From positions 992,001-1,056,000 of the forward strand of contig WACJ01000406.1 in the NCBI GenBank assembly GCA_008973525.1: a stretch of DNA of 64,000 nt, written 5' to 3'. This DNA is from Stenopsyche tienmushanensis (Eukaryota; Arthropoda; Insecta; Trichoptera; Stenopsychidae). The translations under genes were made by a program, and so were the position numbers. This document shows, in pieces, positions 37,109 to 49,490 of this stretch (within the stretch, counting starts at the first letter, position 1; each line of letters starts with the position of its first letter). The notes beneath the pieces are model-generated. The model saw nothing but the letters and a program-made list of their open reading frames with translations, ran no database searches and was not told where the DNA came from.

Positions 37109-40100
37109 TCATGCTAAATTGTAATCATCTGCTCCGCACCAAGCCGTAATAAAACGTCGACAATCTGCTGCATCACTAGCTGGTTCGGTACTACAATATA
37201 ATTGTAATTTAGCCCACGCATCTCGGTTGGCTGCTCGTCCTAAAATATTAAACGATGATGAGTATAAAATTACATATTGCTAATATTTTAGATGTGAAAA
37301 TTATTCTACCATTTGTAAAATGCACTGTGCGAGATGTTAACGGAAACCCTGTCAAAACACAAGCTGTATCACCAGGTCCTAAACAGCATTCATACAAGTT
37401 CCTTTTATCAAGAGGTAATATCTAAAATGAATATATAATGTGGAATTATTGAAATATAATATATATATATCGTTTAAATTGTTGACGATTAAAAAAACCT
37501 GTGAAACATTTTGATCTAGAGATATTGCTAGCACCCATTCTCGAACTTCATCATGTTGTTGCGTGGAAAGAGAGTTGCCTCCTAAGACCACCTCTTGCGG
37601 AAAATCTGTCTCTCCTATGGAAATCATAAATCAATATTTTTTCTTTTTAAATATTATACATAATTGTAATTTTATATACCAAAATCAGCATGATCAAGCG
37701 GAGGAGCATCGCCCAAATCTGCATCGGCAGCTTCAGCAAGATCAAGATATCTATTAAGAAATACCAAAGCTTCTCCCTCGCGGCCAGTTTCTTTCATCAG
37801 ATGGCCAGCTTCATAAAAAGCTAAAATATGTTTATAATTAATTTCTAGCCAATTGTATTTAATTTAATATATAAATATGATATGCTGTATTTAAGTTCTC
37901 TAAAAACAATACCATTATCAGCCGCAACAAGGTCAGTGTGTCTTAATAGAGCAGTACTAGCTCTTAAAGCCAGTGGTCGGAGCGTTGAAACAGAACGGCA
38001 AGCTTCCCTCACGCATAAAAGCGCTGAAGCTTCAATCATTCTTTCTAAATTTTTCGGTCCATTGTTATCGGTTTCTGCACTTACCATCTGTAAAAAAAAA
38101 TTATATTCTTAAGGATTCTACAGAAATTAGTACAAAACGAGACAAATCGACGTACTATACTATGAAGCACGTTTCTTAAATCACGAAACAAAATAAACGG
38201 TGGACTTGGCAATGCAGATATTCTCGCAAGTAATGATGGAGCCAGTGCTGATGAACCAGGTGTTCCTACTCCCCATTTGACTAGAATTGATAAAGCTGCA
38301 GCAGCTCCGCCATTCAAAGTTCCATCTGGATTCTAAAAATAAAAAATACTATTTTGTAAATAGTTCTTAAACTTGCATTGTTTGGAATATAAAATAATAT
38401 ATTTTTTAATAAAAACATTGTGCATACCTGATAATCAACCGTATCTGGCTGTTGCAAAAGAACTGCAGCCCAGCGAATGGCTAATCTTGATGTTGCAGAT
38501 GGTCCCAAAGTGGATGCTACTTCTAATGCAAGAGGCCATTCCCCACGGCGTGCCAATTGTTCGGCACGACTACTACCTTCGCCTATATATAGATTATAAT
38601 CATAAAAAAGAAATCTTTTTAAACAATACTAGTATTTTTTTAATACATATCATCATAGTGCAGCCATAAACAGTCCACTGCAGAACTACTCTGCAGAACA
38701 AGACAACGTTTTGTAATGAGAGTTTGTAATCGTTCTGTAGACAGTCATAGTCACAGTCACTGATTCGTCATATCAGCGGTCCGAAAAGCGGACCGATTGG
38801 ACACACAGACCTTTTGGCCACTCTGTCCTCTTTTATGGCTTTTTGCGGCATTTTCTATGATTTGTACGATCACAGAAGCTTCTTCAAAGACTAACTTACA
38901 TAGGTGGCTCACAGCAAATAAAGTTGAGAACGATTCTAGACTTCCCTCCACCCATATCTTACTAATTTATGCTGCTATCTTAGCTAGTTTTTTTTTTAGT
39001 TCTAAGTTATAAAATCTAGCTAATTTTTCCTTCAAATGGCCACTCAAAGTTGAAAATGAATGTATCTTTCGGGACATGGATATTAAATTCAGGTTCAAAG
39101 AGTCCAGTCCGTCCTTTCCTTGTGAGAGCAGGCTAAGATGACTAATACATTTAAATACCTGTATTTTCTTCAATAGCTTCTGATTCTGCATGCATTGACA
39201 TTAAAGCATCTTGTATTCGAGACCCCATTGCCTCTTGACCAGCTTCGGTTAATCTTAATTTAAGGCATAAACAATTAAAACTCGTCTCTTTTTATGATAC
39301 AAATATTTCTTTATAAATAAATTACCTTTGCGCAATCAACGGTGCAACCTGGCGTGCTTGACTTGGAGATAGTTGATCTCTCACTAGTCTTGCAGCCCTC
39401 AAAGCCGCTCTTTCAACGGTACCGGCTCCTGCACTTTCTACAGTAACAGAGAGCAATGCTTTTACTGCGTCCCAATATTCTCCACTAGAAAAAATATCAC
39501 AGTTCAATATTTAAATTACAAAATATAAGCATATAGGAAGTCATATATAATAATGCGTATGTACTTATTTGTATGTTCTACAGCAGATCTTAATAAGCTT
39601 TCTGGATCTAGATCTTCCATAGTACTGAAGTCAGAATTGGTTTGGTTGATTCCAGAGCCTCCAACGCGTGAAGCTTCTTCTCTAAGAGCTCGCACGCCTT
39701 GTGGTAGATATTCTTCACAAACTCTAATAGCATCATCCCACATAACTATACCAAAGAAAAACATTGTATAATATATATTGATACATACAAATATAAATTT
39801 AAATTAAATACATTATTACAGTTGTCTTTATAGTATTTAATGATGTCTTGAGGACGGCCAGCTCGTATAACGAGAGCTTCGTATAACGGAAGATCGCCTT
39901 GTCCTTCTGCCCATTCTGCATATGCTTGTAAAACTTCTCCTTCCTAAGGAAAAATACTTATTGGTACGGTATGTATAAATTCTTAAAATTATTATAATAA
40001 AAAGTCTTGCGGATATAAATATATTGTATCCACCGTAATACCTTTTCTGGCGCATGCTGCTCTGCTAACGTTAAAGCTCGTGCGTGTTGTTGTGCGTGTA

Positions 40101-43100
40101 ACCACATATCTATAGCTTCACTGGCTCCGCCGCCTTTAACAAATTCCGCCTCTGCTTCTTCAAACTAAAACATTATTGATAAAAGAGACACGATGTAAAA
40201 TATATTAAATAGTTGTCATAATTCCATCTTTTCATAAAGCGTCAAATTAATTTAGAAACCTTTCCTTCGTCTTCCAGCTGAGCGGCCATTTGTGCTCGAA
40301 CCGGAGCTTCCAAATGGGGTGCACCTATCTGACATAATGCCAGAGCGCGTGGCCATCTTCCGCCGCGTGCTGCCCATCGTATACCTGCTTCTAAAGCGCC
40401 ATGTGTACTTAAAACTCTAGCGGCTGCTGCATCGTCTTCGAGCGAATTAGACCAAGCTACTAAAACCTGAATATTTTTATACATGATTGATAAAAAGTGA
40501 GTAGTACTTTATTTTTTTATTGAATCAAACCAATGTAGATTAAAGCTTTAGAATGATTACTTGTTCTTGAATTTGCGGCGGGGCATGCTGTTGAGCAACT
40601 CTATACGCATCTTCCCATTGATTCATAGCCCTATACATTTGAATAGCACCTTTCCAATCATCTTAATAAAACAAATAAATAAATATGTTAATAACACCAT
40701 TATCTCTGCTTATTGTACTGTTTTTCTATATTTTTCGCATAAATTTGTCTTTGTTACCTGCTTCAACGTAATACTGTTCAGCTTGCCGTGGACGGCCTTC
40801 GTCACGCAAAGCTTGAGCAACTCGTCTTCTTGCTGCTCCTAATAATTGAGGCCTATGTTTGCTAACCAATCTTAACAAGGATGTATGCCGACCTGCAGCT
40901 TCATGCATTGCTATTGCAGCATCAGTGAGTCCAAGTCCAACATATAAATTTTCAGCCTCCTTATAATTTCCTAAAAGATAAGCATGTGTAAAACAAAAAA
41001 ATGTCTTTCAATAAGACTAAATAAATGTGTATATTCATATAAACCTTCGTCTTTAAGACGCTCCGCTTCGGGTTGAAATATAATAGCAGCGGCATTATTG
41101 CCCAAGGTTCTTCTTGCAAAATTAAGCCCCCGCGTCCATTGACCAGCATTTCCTAAAGCCTTAGCACCTTGTTCGATCAATCCACCTGCTTCCCAAAGAG
41201 CTTCAGCAGTTTTCCAGTCCTAGTATAATTTTATATGTTATATATTAACGGCATATGATATACTTAATCGATAATTCTTACCTGCACTGATGCAAAATGT
41301 TCCGCCAAAGTATCATAAAATTCTTGAACAGATTCTATATCATCAATGACCTGAAAAGATTGGAGTCTTTTTATGAATTTTATTGAAATTTATATACATT
41401 TTTAATATCGATAGCTTATAATAAAACATTTGCTATGCTAAAATCTATATTTAAAATATTTCTTACCTGAATAATTTGTAAAGCTTTTGCCCATTGTTGA
41501 GCTCGAACAGCTGCAGCCAACGCGGATCGTGAATCGCCCGCTTCAATTAAATGCGCTACAGCTGCGCCCCATTGCCGTCTTTCCATTAGCCATTCACCCC
41601 ATTGCTGCTCTAGCTCCGTTACCTTTTCAGGAGCAATCTACCAAATATATATATACAAATGTATTCCTATTAATACAAACGTTTATTATAAATTTAGAAG
41701 ACCAATTAACCTGACGTGCTTTTTGAACGGCTTTTGCGTATGAATTGGCTTTTGCGTACAAGTTCCACAGCTTGATGAGACTCTCCGGCACTTTCACAGA
41801 GCTCAGCTGCTTGTTCCCACCATTCACTCTGCATATAATGTGGTTATAAAAAGTTCTATTATCTTCAGATTTATAGCATCTTTATAAAATAAAATATAAA
41901 CATATTGTACTTTAAGAAGTGCGTGTAAAACCGATGTATAACAATCTCGATCGGCTAATAATGACGGCGTTTCTCTCAATAAACGCGAAGCACGACTCGG
42001 TAAATCGGCTTGTAACATTAACTGCAATGCTCCTCTTGTATCCCCGCGGGCTGCAAGTAACGTCGCTGCTTCCCCTTCAGCACCTTTAGACATACGTTAT
42101 AATTAGATTTATTTCTATGACTATATTTATTAAACTGTGTAAAATAGCCTCACCAGATGACACAAGATGGTTCATATATTGATCTCGTAAATTGGTAATT
42201 TGTGCCATTCCTAATCTATCAGCAACGGCTAGAGCATCAGGCCATCTATACAATGTAGTGTACATGGATATAGCTTTAGATGGATCTTGTAGATCATTTA
42301 TATATATCTCTTCGGCTGTTTTAAGATCATTGGATAGAATAGCTAAGCGAGCTCTTACATGTGGAGACATCAAACCTATCAAAATTCATAAACCAGTTCT
42401 AAATTACAGCTTGTGTATATTTATTTATCAAAATAATATTAAAAAATACCATTTCTATTTGTCTCTTTCTCATATTCATCAGAATAGAGAAGCGTACGAG
42501 CGAGGTAAGCGGCACGTGCCTCATCTCCAAGTCCCCGACAACAGCGAACTGCCATCTAATATATACAATGATTCGATATCAAATTATTTTCAGATATACA
42601 AACTAATTGTATATATTTTATCAATTACTTTTAAATCCCCCAGTTCCATTGCTTTGTTAGCCTAACTGCTGCCAAAGAGTACTCGCTTGAGGAATATCAC
42701 CCAAAGTAGTTCAAATATGATTCACAACCGGCAAAATCATTAGCTCTGAGAGCCGCACCTGTTATGTACAAAAATATTCGATTGAAGACAGTGCATTAAA
42801 TTGTTTTAATTCTGTAAATTAATTGACAAACTTACAAAATTTCAATCTAGCATGATCCAGCATTATATGGGAAACTGAGCCATCTTGAAGAATTACCCTC
42901 GGCGTATCATTTACATATTCCACATTCATGGCTACGCCTCCTCCGCATTCTAATAATTCTACAGAACTAATATCGTCGATTGAATACCTAAGATATAAAT
43001 TGGTATTTATTATTATTTTACAGAGAATGTATAATTCAAAAAAGTTTTATTGTATTTACCATACGGCTAAATGAGTAGGCGTTTGTGCCACAACTGCGTC

Positions 43101-45554
43101 GCTACCTTCTACCCACTGTACGAAATTAACGTTGCTTAAAATAACTTCCTAAAAAGTCAAAATGTTATTTATATAATACAAAGTCCAACAGTTATTTGGA
43201 AATAATAATATTCAGATATTTAATGACATAATACAATTTTTCCTGTTGCTACATCCAAAAGGAGAAGTCTACGTCTGCGATCACGCAATAAAAGAATGTG
43301 CGCAGTTTCACTCAATTCAAGCCAATCTGCTCGAGCGTCTAATCTTGTTTGTGCTACCTGTGATCCTGAAAATTACATATACGTTATAATCAGCATCTTC
43401 CGAAGCTAAATATTAATTTATATAAATATAAATTACCCGTTATAAGATCAACAACACACACACTCTTCTGGTCAAGTAAATAGGCTAATTTTTTATTGTT
43501 AGTCAAAGTTGGATCGCCTTCATTGATACGAACACTTATTAGATGAGAATTTATAAACTCTGTACGAACCTGGACATTCAGAAAACGTAATTATTATTTG
43601 TTATATTATATTGATTGTTAGTTATGAAAATAATAAAAATATAGCTTACAGATGCTAATATGTTGTCGACGCCATACTCAATAAGCGTGAGTTCACCGGC
43701 TCGATAAATCAAACAAACGGGAGCATGTTGAAAAAAAAATCTTTCCCCGGAACTAGTCCACGGTACCTAAATATTAAATTTAAATTAGACGTCTTCATAA
43801 CTTTCATTACATATTTTATGATGAATTTTTAAAACATACTTCACTCGTTAATAGCCTAGCTAAATCACAAACAATTAGTGAATTTTCTGTTCTACAAACA
43901 GCATACCAGTCTCCACCTATAAAATGAATACATTATTTAAAAATACTCTTTATTATCTCTCAGCATTTTAAGAAAATATACATGATGAAATAATTATTAT
44001 ATACATACCCATTACCCTAACAGATTGTATATTTTTACCCAGCTTAGATTGTATCGTTAAAGAGGGTAGATCGCTTGATAGTTTTCTAAAAGTTATCTGC
44101 CCTTGACCTCGTCTTACTGCCTCGACGGAAGCGCCACACATCCAACGTCTATAAAATATTTGATTTTTAAAGATGCTATATTTAATTCTAGCAGTTAGCT
44201 AATTCTACAAAAACAATACTTGAGCATGGCTTCATAAACAACAGTAGCTCCCGTAAATCCAGATACGGCAAGTCGAGAACCATCTCTACTCCACGACATG
44301 GCTCGTACTGAATAAAGACCAGGCGCTTTTATAACAGATCCGGAAACCCATCTACCTTGATTTGGTGACCATTCAATCAAATAAAAATTATCATAACTTC
44401 CAACTACAGCAGCCTGTTAAATAATAAACGGCATTCAAATCATACGCTACATAAAATCAGCATATTGGGTATTTTTTAACACTTACTTGACCACTCGGAC
44501 TGGCGCACGCTACGGTGAATTCTCGTTTATCATAGTTTTTAGAAAAATCAAAATTACAAAGGGGACGCCCCGTGCTATCGTATATAACAATTCTTCTATC
44601 GCACCCCGCGGCTAAAACCTATATATTGAAATATAGCTCATTTTAAGCACACATTTTTATATATTTAAATATATATCGTTAATACTTACTGCATTTTCAA
44701 GCGCGCACAATGCACTCGGTGCAACAGGATGTCTAGCGAGCAATCTATTACCCGATGTCAATAACGCGCCGTCGACGTGACCAGACACCACTAGGCCTCC
44801 AAATCCAGACAACGATATACACGCTCCATTACCTGACCATGTACTACTTCCCTTATTTGTCTTGCACTCTAGCGATCTTTCATTTTAAAAGGAGAGAATT
44901 TAACTTTAAAAAACCAGTAATTCTCGTTTGATTTTATAAAATTGCATTATATGAACACACACCTGACTTTTCCGTCGAGTAAACCAGATAATAAAGTACT
45001 CGACGATATCCAATAAATGCACGTACAACATGCAGTCAGTAGAAATTTATTACATATTACTTTCTTGGTGTCCCATCCGATTCCAACGCGATAAACGAAA
45101 ACTATATTGTCGCTTTGACCGACGGCCAACATATCAGAATCGTTATTAAATGCTAAACCTTGAAATAGAAAAGGCTGCATAAATAAATAAACTGTTGTAG
45201 TTGAATGCATATATTTTTGTCATGTTGTTTTATACTTACATGTGATTGAATATGATTTTTTGCCTGCATTTGGATCAGATGGTTTAGTACCAAATTTATC
45301 TCTCCTAGCGCCCGATTCGTCAAATAACAAAATAGTTCTTTCGCACGTACCGACTGCCAATTTTTTATTATTAGGCGACCAAGCCACTGTGGCGATCGGA
45401 TATTCTCCATTCTAAAAATATTGATTCAATGTTTTGATTTCACAATGAAAGACTATAATCGGTTTTTATTTCGCAAGCCAAACTAATCTTTAATAAGGCG
45501 TTAATGATGTTTTACCTGAGACTCGGTAATCGTATGTAAATATTTCAACTGCAT
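37109..45554 (-). CDS. IFT172: IFT172, intraflagellar transport complex B subunit
   Basis: IFT172 is the large peripheral IFT-B subunit needed for ciliary tip turnaround; in insects it serves sensory cilia. I traced 36 coding exons, from 45516-45554 ([13 protein letters not shown]) to 37109-37239 (ending [15 protein letters not shown]). They total 1709 residues (human 1749) after discounting three single-base insertions. The N-terminal half is WD40-type ([64 protein letters not shown]). From about exon 14 onward it is TPR-like alpha-solenoid ([50 protein letters not shown]). The C-terminal part with CVLTGFPL and [12 protein letters not shown] matches the human end. The extra bases are at 42703-42705 (TTT on the coding strand), 42661-42662 (GG) and 41760-41761 (TT). 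Most introns are 60-110 nt; the one between exons 29 and 30 (38583-39158) is enlarged by a repeat. An RFX X-box lies upstream. Confidence 0.96.
38690..38830 (-). repeat. dispersed repeat family 3, copy in IFT172 intron
   Basis: The reverse complement matches 56190-56330. Shared landmarks are TCGGTCCGCTTTTCGGA, TGTCTACAGAACGATTAC and ACTCTCATTACAAAACG. It accounts for much of the enlarged 576-nt intron between IFT172 coding exons 29 and 30. No coding is evident. Confidence 0.75.
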
Positions 45555-45666
45555 GATTATAAAGTAACAACGGCTTAATTACGTAATAACACCATCCTGA
45601 ATAGAATTTATACTAGGTTATATTCCACGCAACAAGAACTATAACAGAAAGTTGTATCACTATAGC

Positions 45667-45680
45667 GTAACCATGGCAAC
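45667..45680. promoter_or_regulatory. RFX X-box upstream of IFT172
   Basis: GTAACC-AT-GGCAAC matches the metazoan X-box consensus GTNRCC-N(0-3)-RGYAAC at every position and is near-palindromic (GTTGCCATGGTTAC on the gene strand). It lies 113-126 bp upstream of the IFT172 ATG at 45554, the usual distance for ciliary genes bound by RFX/DAF-19/Rfx. The site and its placement are seen directly; binding is inferred. Confidence 0.9.
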
Positions 45681-48600
45681 GTCACATAAGGGCAAATGTA
45701 TTCATATACAAATACGTATTGATAAAGCATTCTCTGGAAGATCTTGACAACGTTAATTATCATTTTGTGGCATAAATTTGAATATAAATATAAAATACGG
45801 TAGTTTAATATAATGAAAAAATAAAATAATACAGATATTTAATATAATATTTTGTTAAATTAGGCATAGTAATTTAGAATAAATTAAGGAATTTAAATGA
45901 AGGATCACTTCATTAATATTTGCCCCCCCCCCCCCTCCATATTTTCTAAATATTTCTACATATTTGCAAAAATTCTATATCTATGTATAATTTGACAGGA
46001 AAGATGTTTTAAATGTAATAAACCGACACTTGAAGGCATTGGTACTAATACTGAATCACTATTATCCCGAAAATGATATTCAAACACAAATACAGTGTAT
46101 TCTTACATTTAATAAAATACCAAAATCCTATTTGAAGTTCATAATAACTGCACAAGAAAAAAATGGCTACACATAGTGGCCATAGTAAGTTGGTAGAAAA
46201 TAACCAATGACCACAACGTTTGGCCATGGGAGTTGTAAGGGTTAAATTGGCTCATGATAAAAGTGAAATGTAAGATCAAGTACATATTATCATATTTTGC
46301 CTATTTTATCCTGCAATATTTATTCAACATAATTGCAATTTAAACTCTCATATATTTACATAAACGCTACCTATTTTGTATATTTTAAATATGTATTTGC
46401 TTCAATATTGAACCGATGTTACAATATTGAGAAACTATTAAAATAACGTCTTAATATTACATTAACATTAAATTAAACTTCATTACTATTGCTGTTTAAA
46501 CAACCTTGTGATATTTCTTTTTATAAATGTATCTATTTGCAAAAAAACCTTATTATCAATTTCTGTAAAATATAATAATTAAATTAGTTTTATAAGATAT
46601 ATTTGTCTTTAAACAAATAACAACTAGAGGCAACTAACATTCCATAATTGAACGAGTCGACTAACCAGTTACATGCATATAAATCATTTTGCATTTTCAT
46701 AAATGTGAAAGAAACATATTATACGTATTCTCAAGGGTAGATAGAATATTATTATTTATATTTCAGTCAAATAAATAGCAATGCAATATAATGACGGTTT
46801 TATATGGATGGAAATACCGTGTGTATCAAATATAATTATTCTAAGAGTCAAGTCTAGTCTTCCTAATATTTTTTCTTGTCTTTTTTTTTTAATTCTCCCT
46901 TTTTAACGATTATGAAAATATGTAAACAATAAAAAAATGACATAATTAATGTTCTATTTTGTTTACGTCTCAAAATAGTTAATATGTTTATGTTCATCAA
47001 TTCAATTAATCAATCATATAAATATTGCCCAATGACCATTGGAATGCTTATCAATCTTTGTTCCGTTAAAAATAGCTCAATAACGGAGTCAAATTAAATT
47101 CTCCGACAAAACTGTACATTAAAGAGATGTAACCCAGACGATAGTAACCACAAAGTACAATTAAGACGAGATATATTTAGATAGCCCGTCTAATTATTCA
47201 ATGTGAGAATTATTTTAAGAAAAATCTATTGCCATGCGTTGATAAGGTCAATAAAAGTTGACATTACGAAAATAAGTTTATCAGGATGAAAAAATCATTG
47301 AACAATTAAAAAACAACAGGCGTCAACAAATCAAACTTCTCACTATGATATCCAGTGGGAACTCGGACGTTTAAACTTTACATTAAATTTATGACATTCA
47401 ACGGGGAAAAAAATGTGTGTCAGTCTAAATGTAATCAAATATTTTTTAATGTATTAATACATTTGTAACCTTTTAACCCTTAAGACTCATTTATCATGTG
47501 TAATTTATTTGATAGTGAAACGTAAACAATGATTAAAATTATTGTATCTCTGTGGGCACAGTCTTAATTATGGATTTTTTGCATAATATTCCAAAGAGGT
47601 CTGATTGATATTTGGTACATCATGTTTTATCTATTTTATGTAATCATATCTCGGCTCTTGTGTAAATGGCAATGTCATTGAAAATGGTTTTAAGTATATT
47701 TTTTCAGCGTGCATAAAAAAATATCTCTCGGAGATGTTGATGATTTGCTTGAGAATACCTAAAAATAAATAAATTCATGGAATAAATGCAAATTATGTAA
47801 TTTCGTTCAACTAAATTCACACAGATTTGATAATTTTTTGTCGTCATCAAATCATGTTTTTCAGACGGCTAAATTCAGTTTGATAAAACATTATTTACAT
47901 TTCCTTCATAATTAATTTGATATATTGTTATGATATTAAATTGGACATTTCACCTTGCCATGACCGATTACCATTGTTCAATAGTTATTTTGTGGAAAGC
48001 CTAAAAATAGACCCTTTGTTAGATCTTAGATACTACAAATTATCGTTGGACTGGTTTCATAAATCATTTGCATTGTACAGGAAATATGTCCAACGTTATC
48101 TAGATTTCTACATAAACAGGTAAAACTAGCACTGTCAATTATCAAGAGTTGCTTTCGAATCTAATCCACATATTATGACAAATTATTAAAAATACGCTTT
48201 AAATATGTTTTTGTCTTTGGCAAATTATGTTTATAATGTTGTTTACAATGCATTCTCCACGTGCAGGTCATTAGAAGTCTACAAAGAATGATAAATTTAA
48301 TGTATTTTTGATATTCAAGTAATCTTTTTCCTGCTTTTTATTCATACAAAAGATGAAAACAATGCAAATTTCATCTTTAATATAGATATCTCCCTGAAAT
48401 AATCGAATATTATATGACTGTTTTCGCATTTATTGATAAATAATCATCCAAATGTGACGTCTATATTGATTGGTATCACACAGTAACAGCAATTTCAGTA
48501 GCATTTTCGAAAAGAAATGTGACCCAATCAATCCATTTACCCAAAATGAATTGAATTTTTGAATTTGTATTTTGCTTTTTACGATAATCCAAACAAGATA

Positions 48601-49284
48601 GCTAAATTCGCTGATGAAATTGTAGAAGTAGTCCTGTCACTAAATACCTTTTTAAATTAGGCAATGGATCTTTAACCTGTATGGTAGGATGATCGCGTAT
48701 TTGCGAGCGAATTCCAGTGATTCAGAAAGAGCACGCTTGCACGTGATTCCGTGCTTGATCTCGGAGAGAGACAGCGACGGAGTTCGGTAACTGTGCATGG
48801 GAGACAGAGACGGAGAGCTTCCTGCGTACATTGCACGATTGTATAGATCTTTAACGCAAATTCATCGACTAATAATGATGTGTGAATCGATTTCAAGTGC
48901 GTTGTTTACTTGAAGAAATTACCGAATATTGTGTTATTGACAGTATTTATTTATTTAACTCTTTCGTCGCTGCGTCCACTAGATATGCGCATCTCCGAAA
49001 AGCGAATCCAGCGATTTGCAAATGTTAACATTACAAACGTCATTCTATAATGTCTTCCAGATGATAATTCTCTAAATCGACCTCGAAACTTGCATTCCTA
49101 TCCGTGTCTGTTCGCACTTGCTTATCTTCACTTTATTTTTGTTAATTTGGCTAATGACAGAGTCAAGCTTATCGATCTAAGATAAAACAACACCTGAGAG
49201 AATGGGATGGCTAAGCTCCGCTCACGGGAGAAAGATAGTCGATCTTCGAGGCGAGAGCGAGTGCGCGCGCACATTTTTGGATCC
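45681..49284. other. intergenic, AT-rich
   Basis: No gene could be supported. A C homopolymer (about 14 C) begins near 45922. A plus-strand 68-codon frame at 47917-48123 has no recognisable domain. A more GC-rich patch at about 48680-48870 and another at 49190-49280 (GAGAGCGAGTGCGCGCGC) lack identifiable content. I see nothing else in it. Confidence 0.5.
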
Positions 49285-49287
49285 TAA

Positions 49288-49487
49288 GGCCTGATCCACA
49301 CTATGATGCCAGTAACGGTTCGATCTCGCTCCGGTCTCGGTCCGATCAAATATTCTTACACAAGAAACAATCAGAGTATTCACACTATCGGATCGTTCCA
49401 ATCCCGTTTTTTGTATGAGAATATTTGACCGGATCGAGACCGAGAGCGAGATCGAACCGTTACCGGCACCATAGTGTGGATCAGGCC
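49288..49487. mobile_element. PIF/Harbinger-like hairpin MITE with TAA duplication
   Basis: A 200-bp element that is nearly one continuous palindrome. The left end GGCCTGATCCACACTATGAT and right end ATAGTGTGGATCAGGCC pair, and inward arms such as GGTTCGATCTCGCTC with GAGCGAGATCGAACC also pair to near the centre. It is flanked by TAA at 49285-49287 and 49488-49490. A GG(C/G)...-type terminus with a 3-bp TAA/TTA duplication is characteristic of PIF/Harbinger MITEs. The high arm identity suggests that it is younger than most repeats here. Confidence 0.88.
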
Positions 49488-49490
49488 TAA

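Noticed and set aside
42192..42665. 157-codon plus-strand open frame
   Set aside because: Antisense to IFT172 exons 15 and 16 and the intron between them; a shadow of conserved coding sequence.
45922..45936. C homopolymer upstream of IFT172 as a regulatory element
   Set aside because: A single poly-C run without conserved partners is better treated as simple sequence, and its length may itself be inaccurate.
47917..48123. 68-codon plus-strand frame with mixed composition
   Set aside because: No family resemblance, no flanking exons with compatible phase, and AT-rich surroundings. Likely chance.
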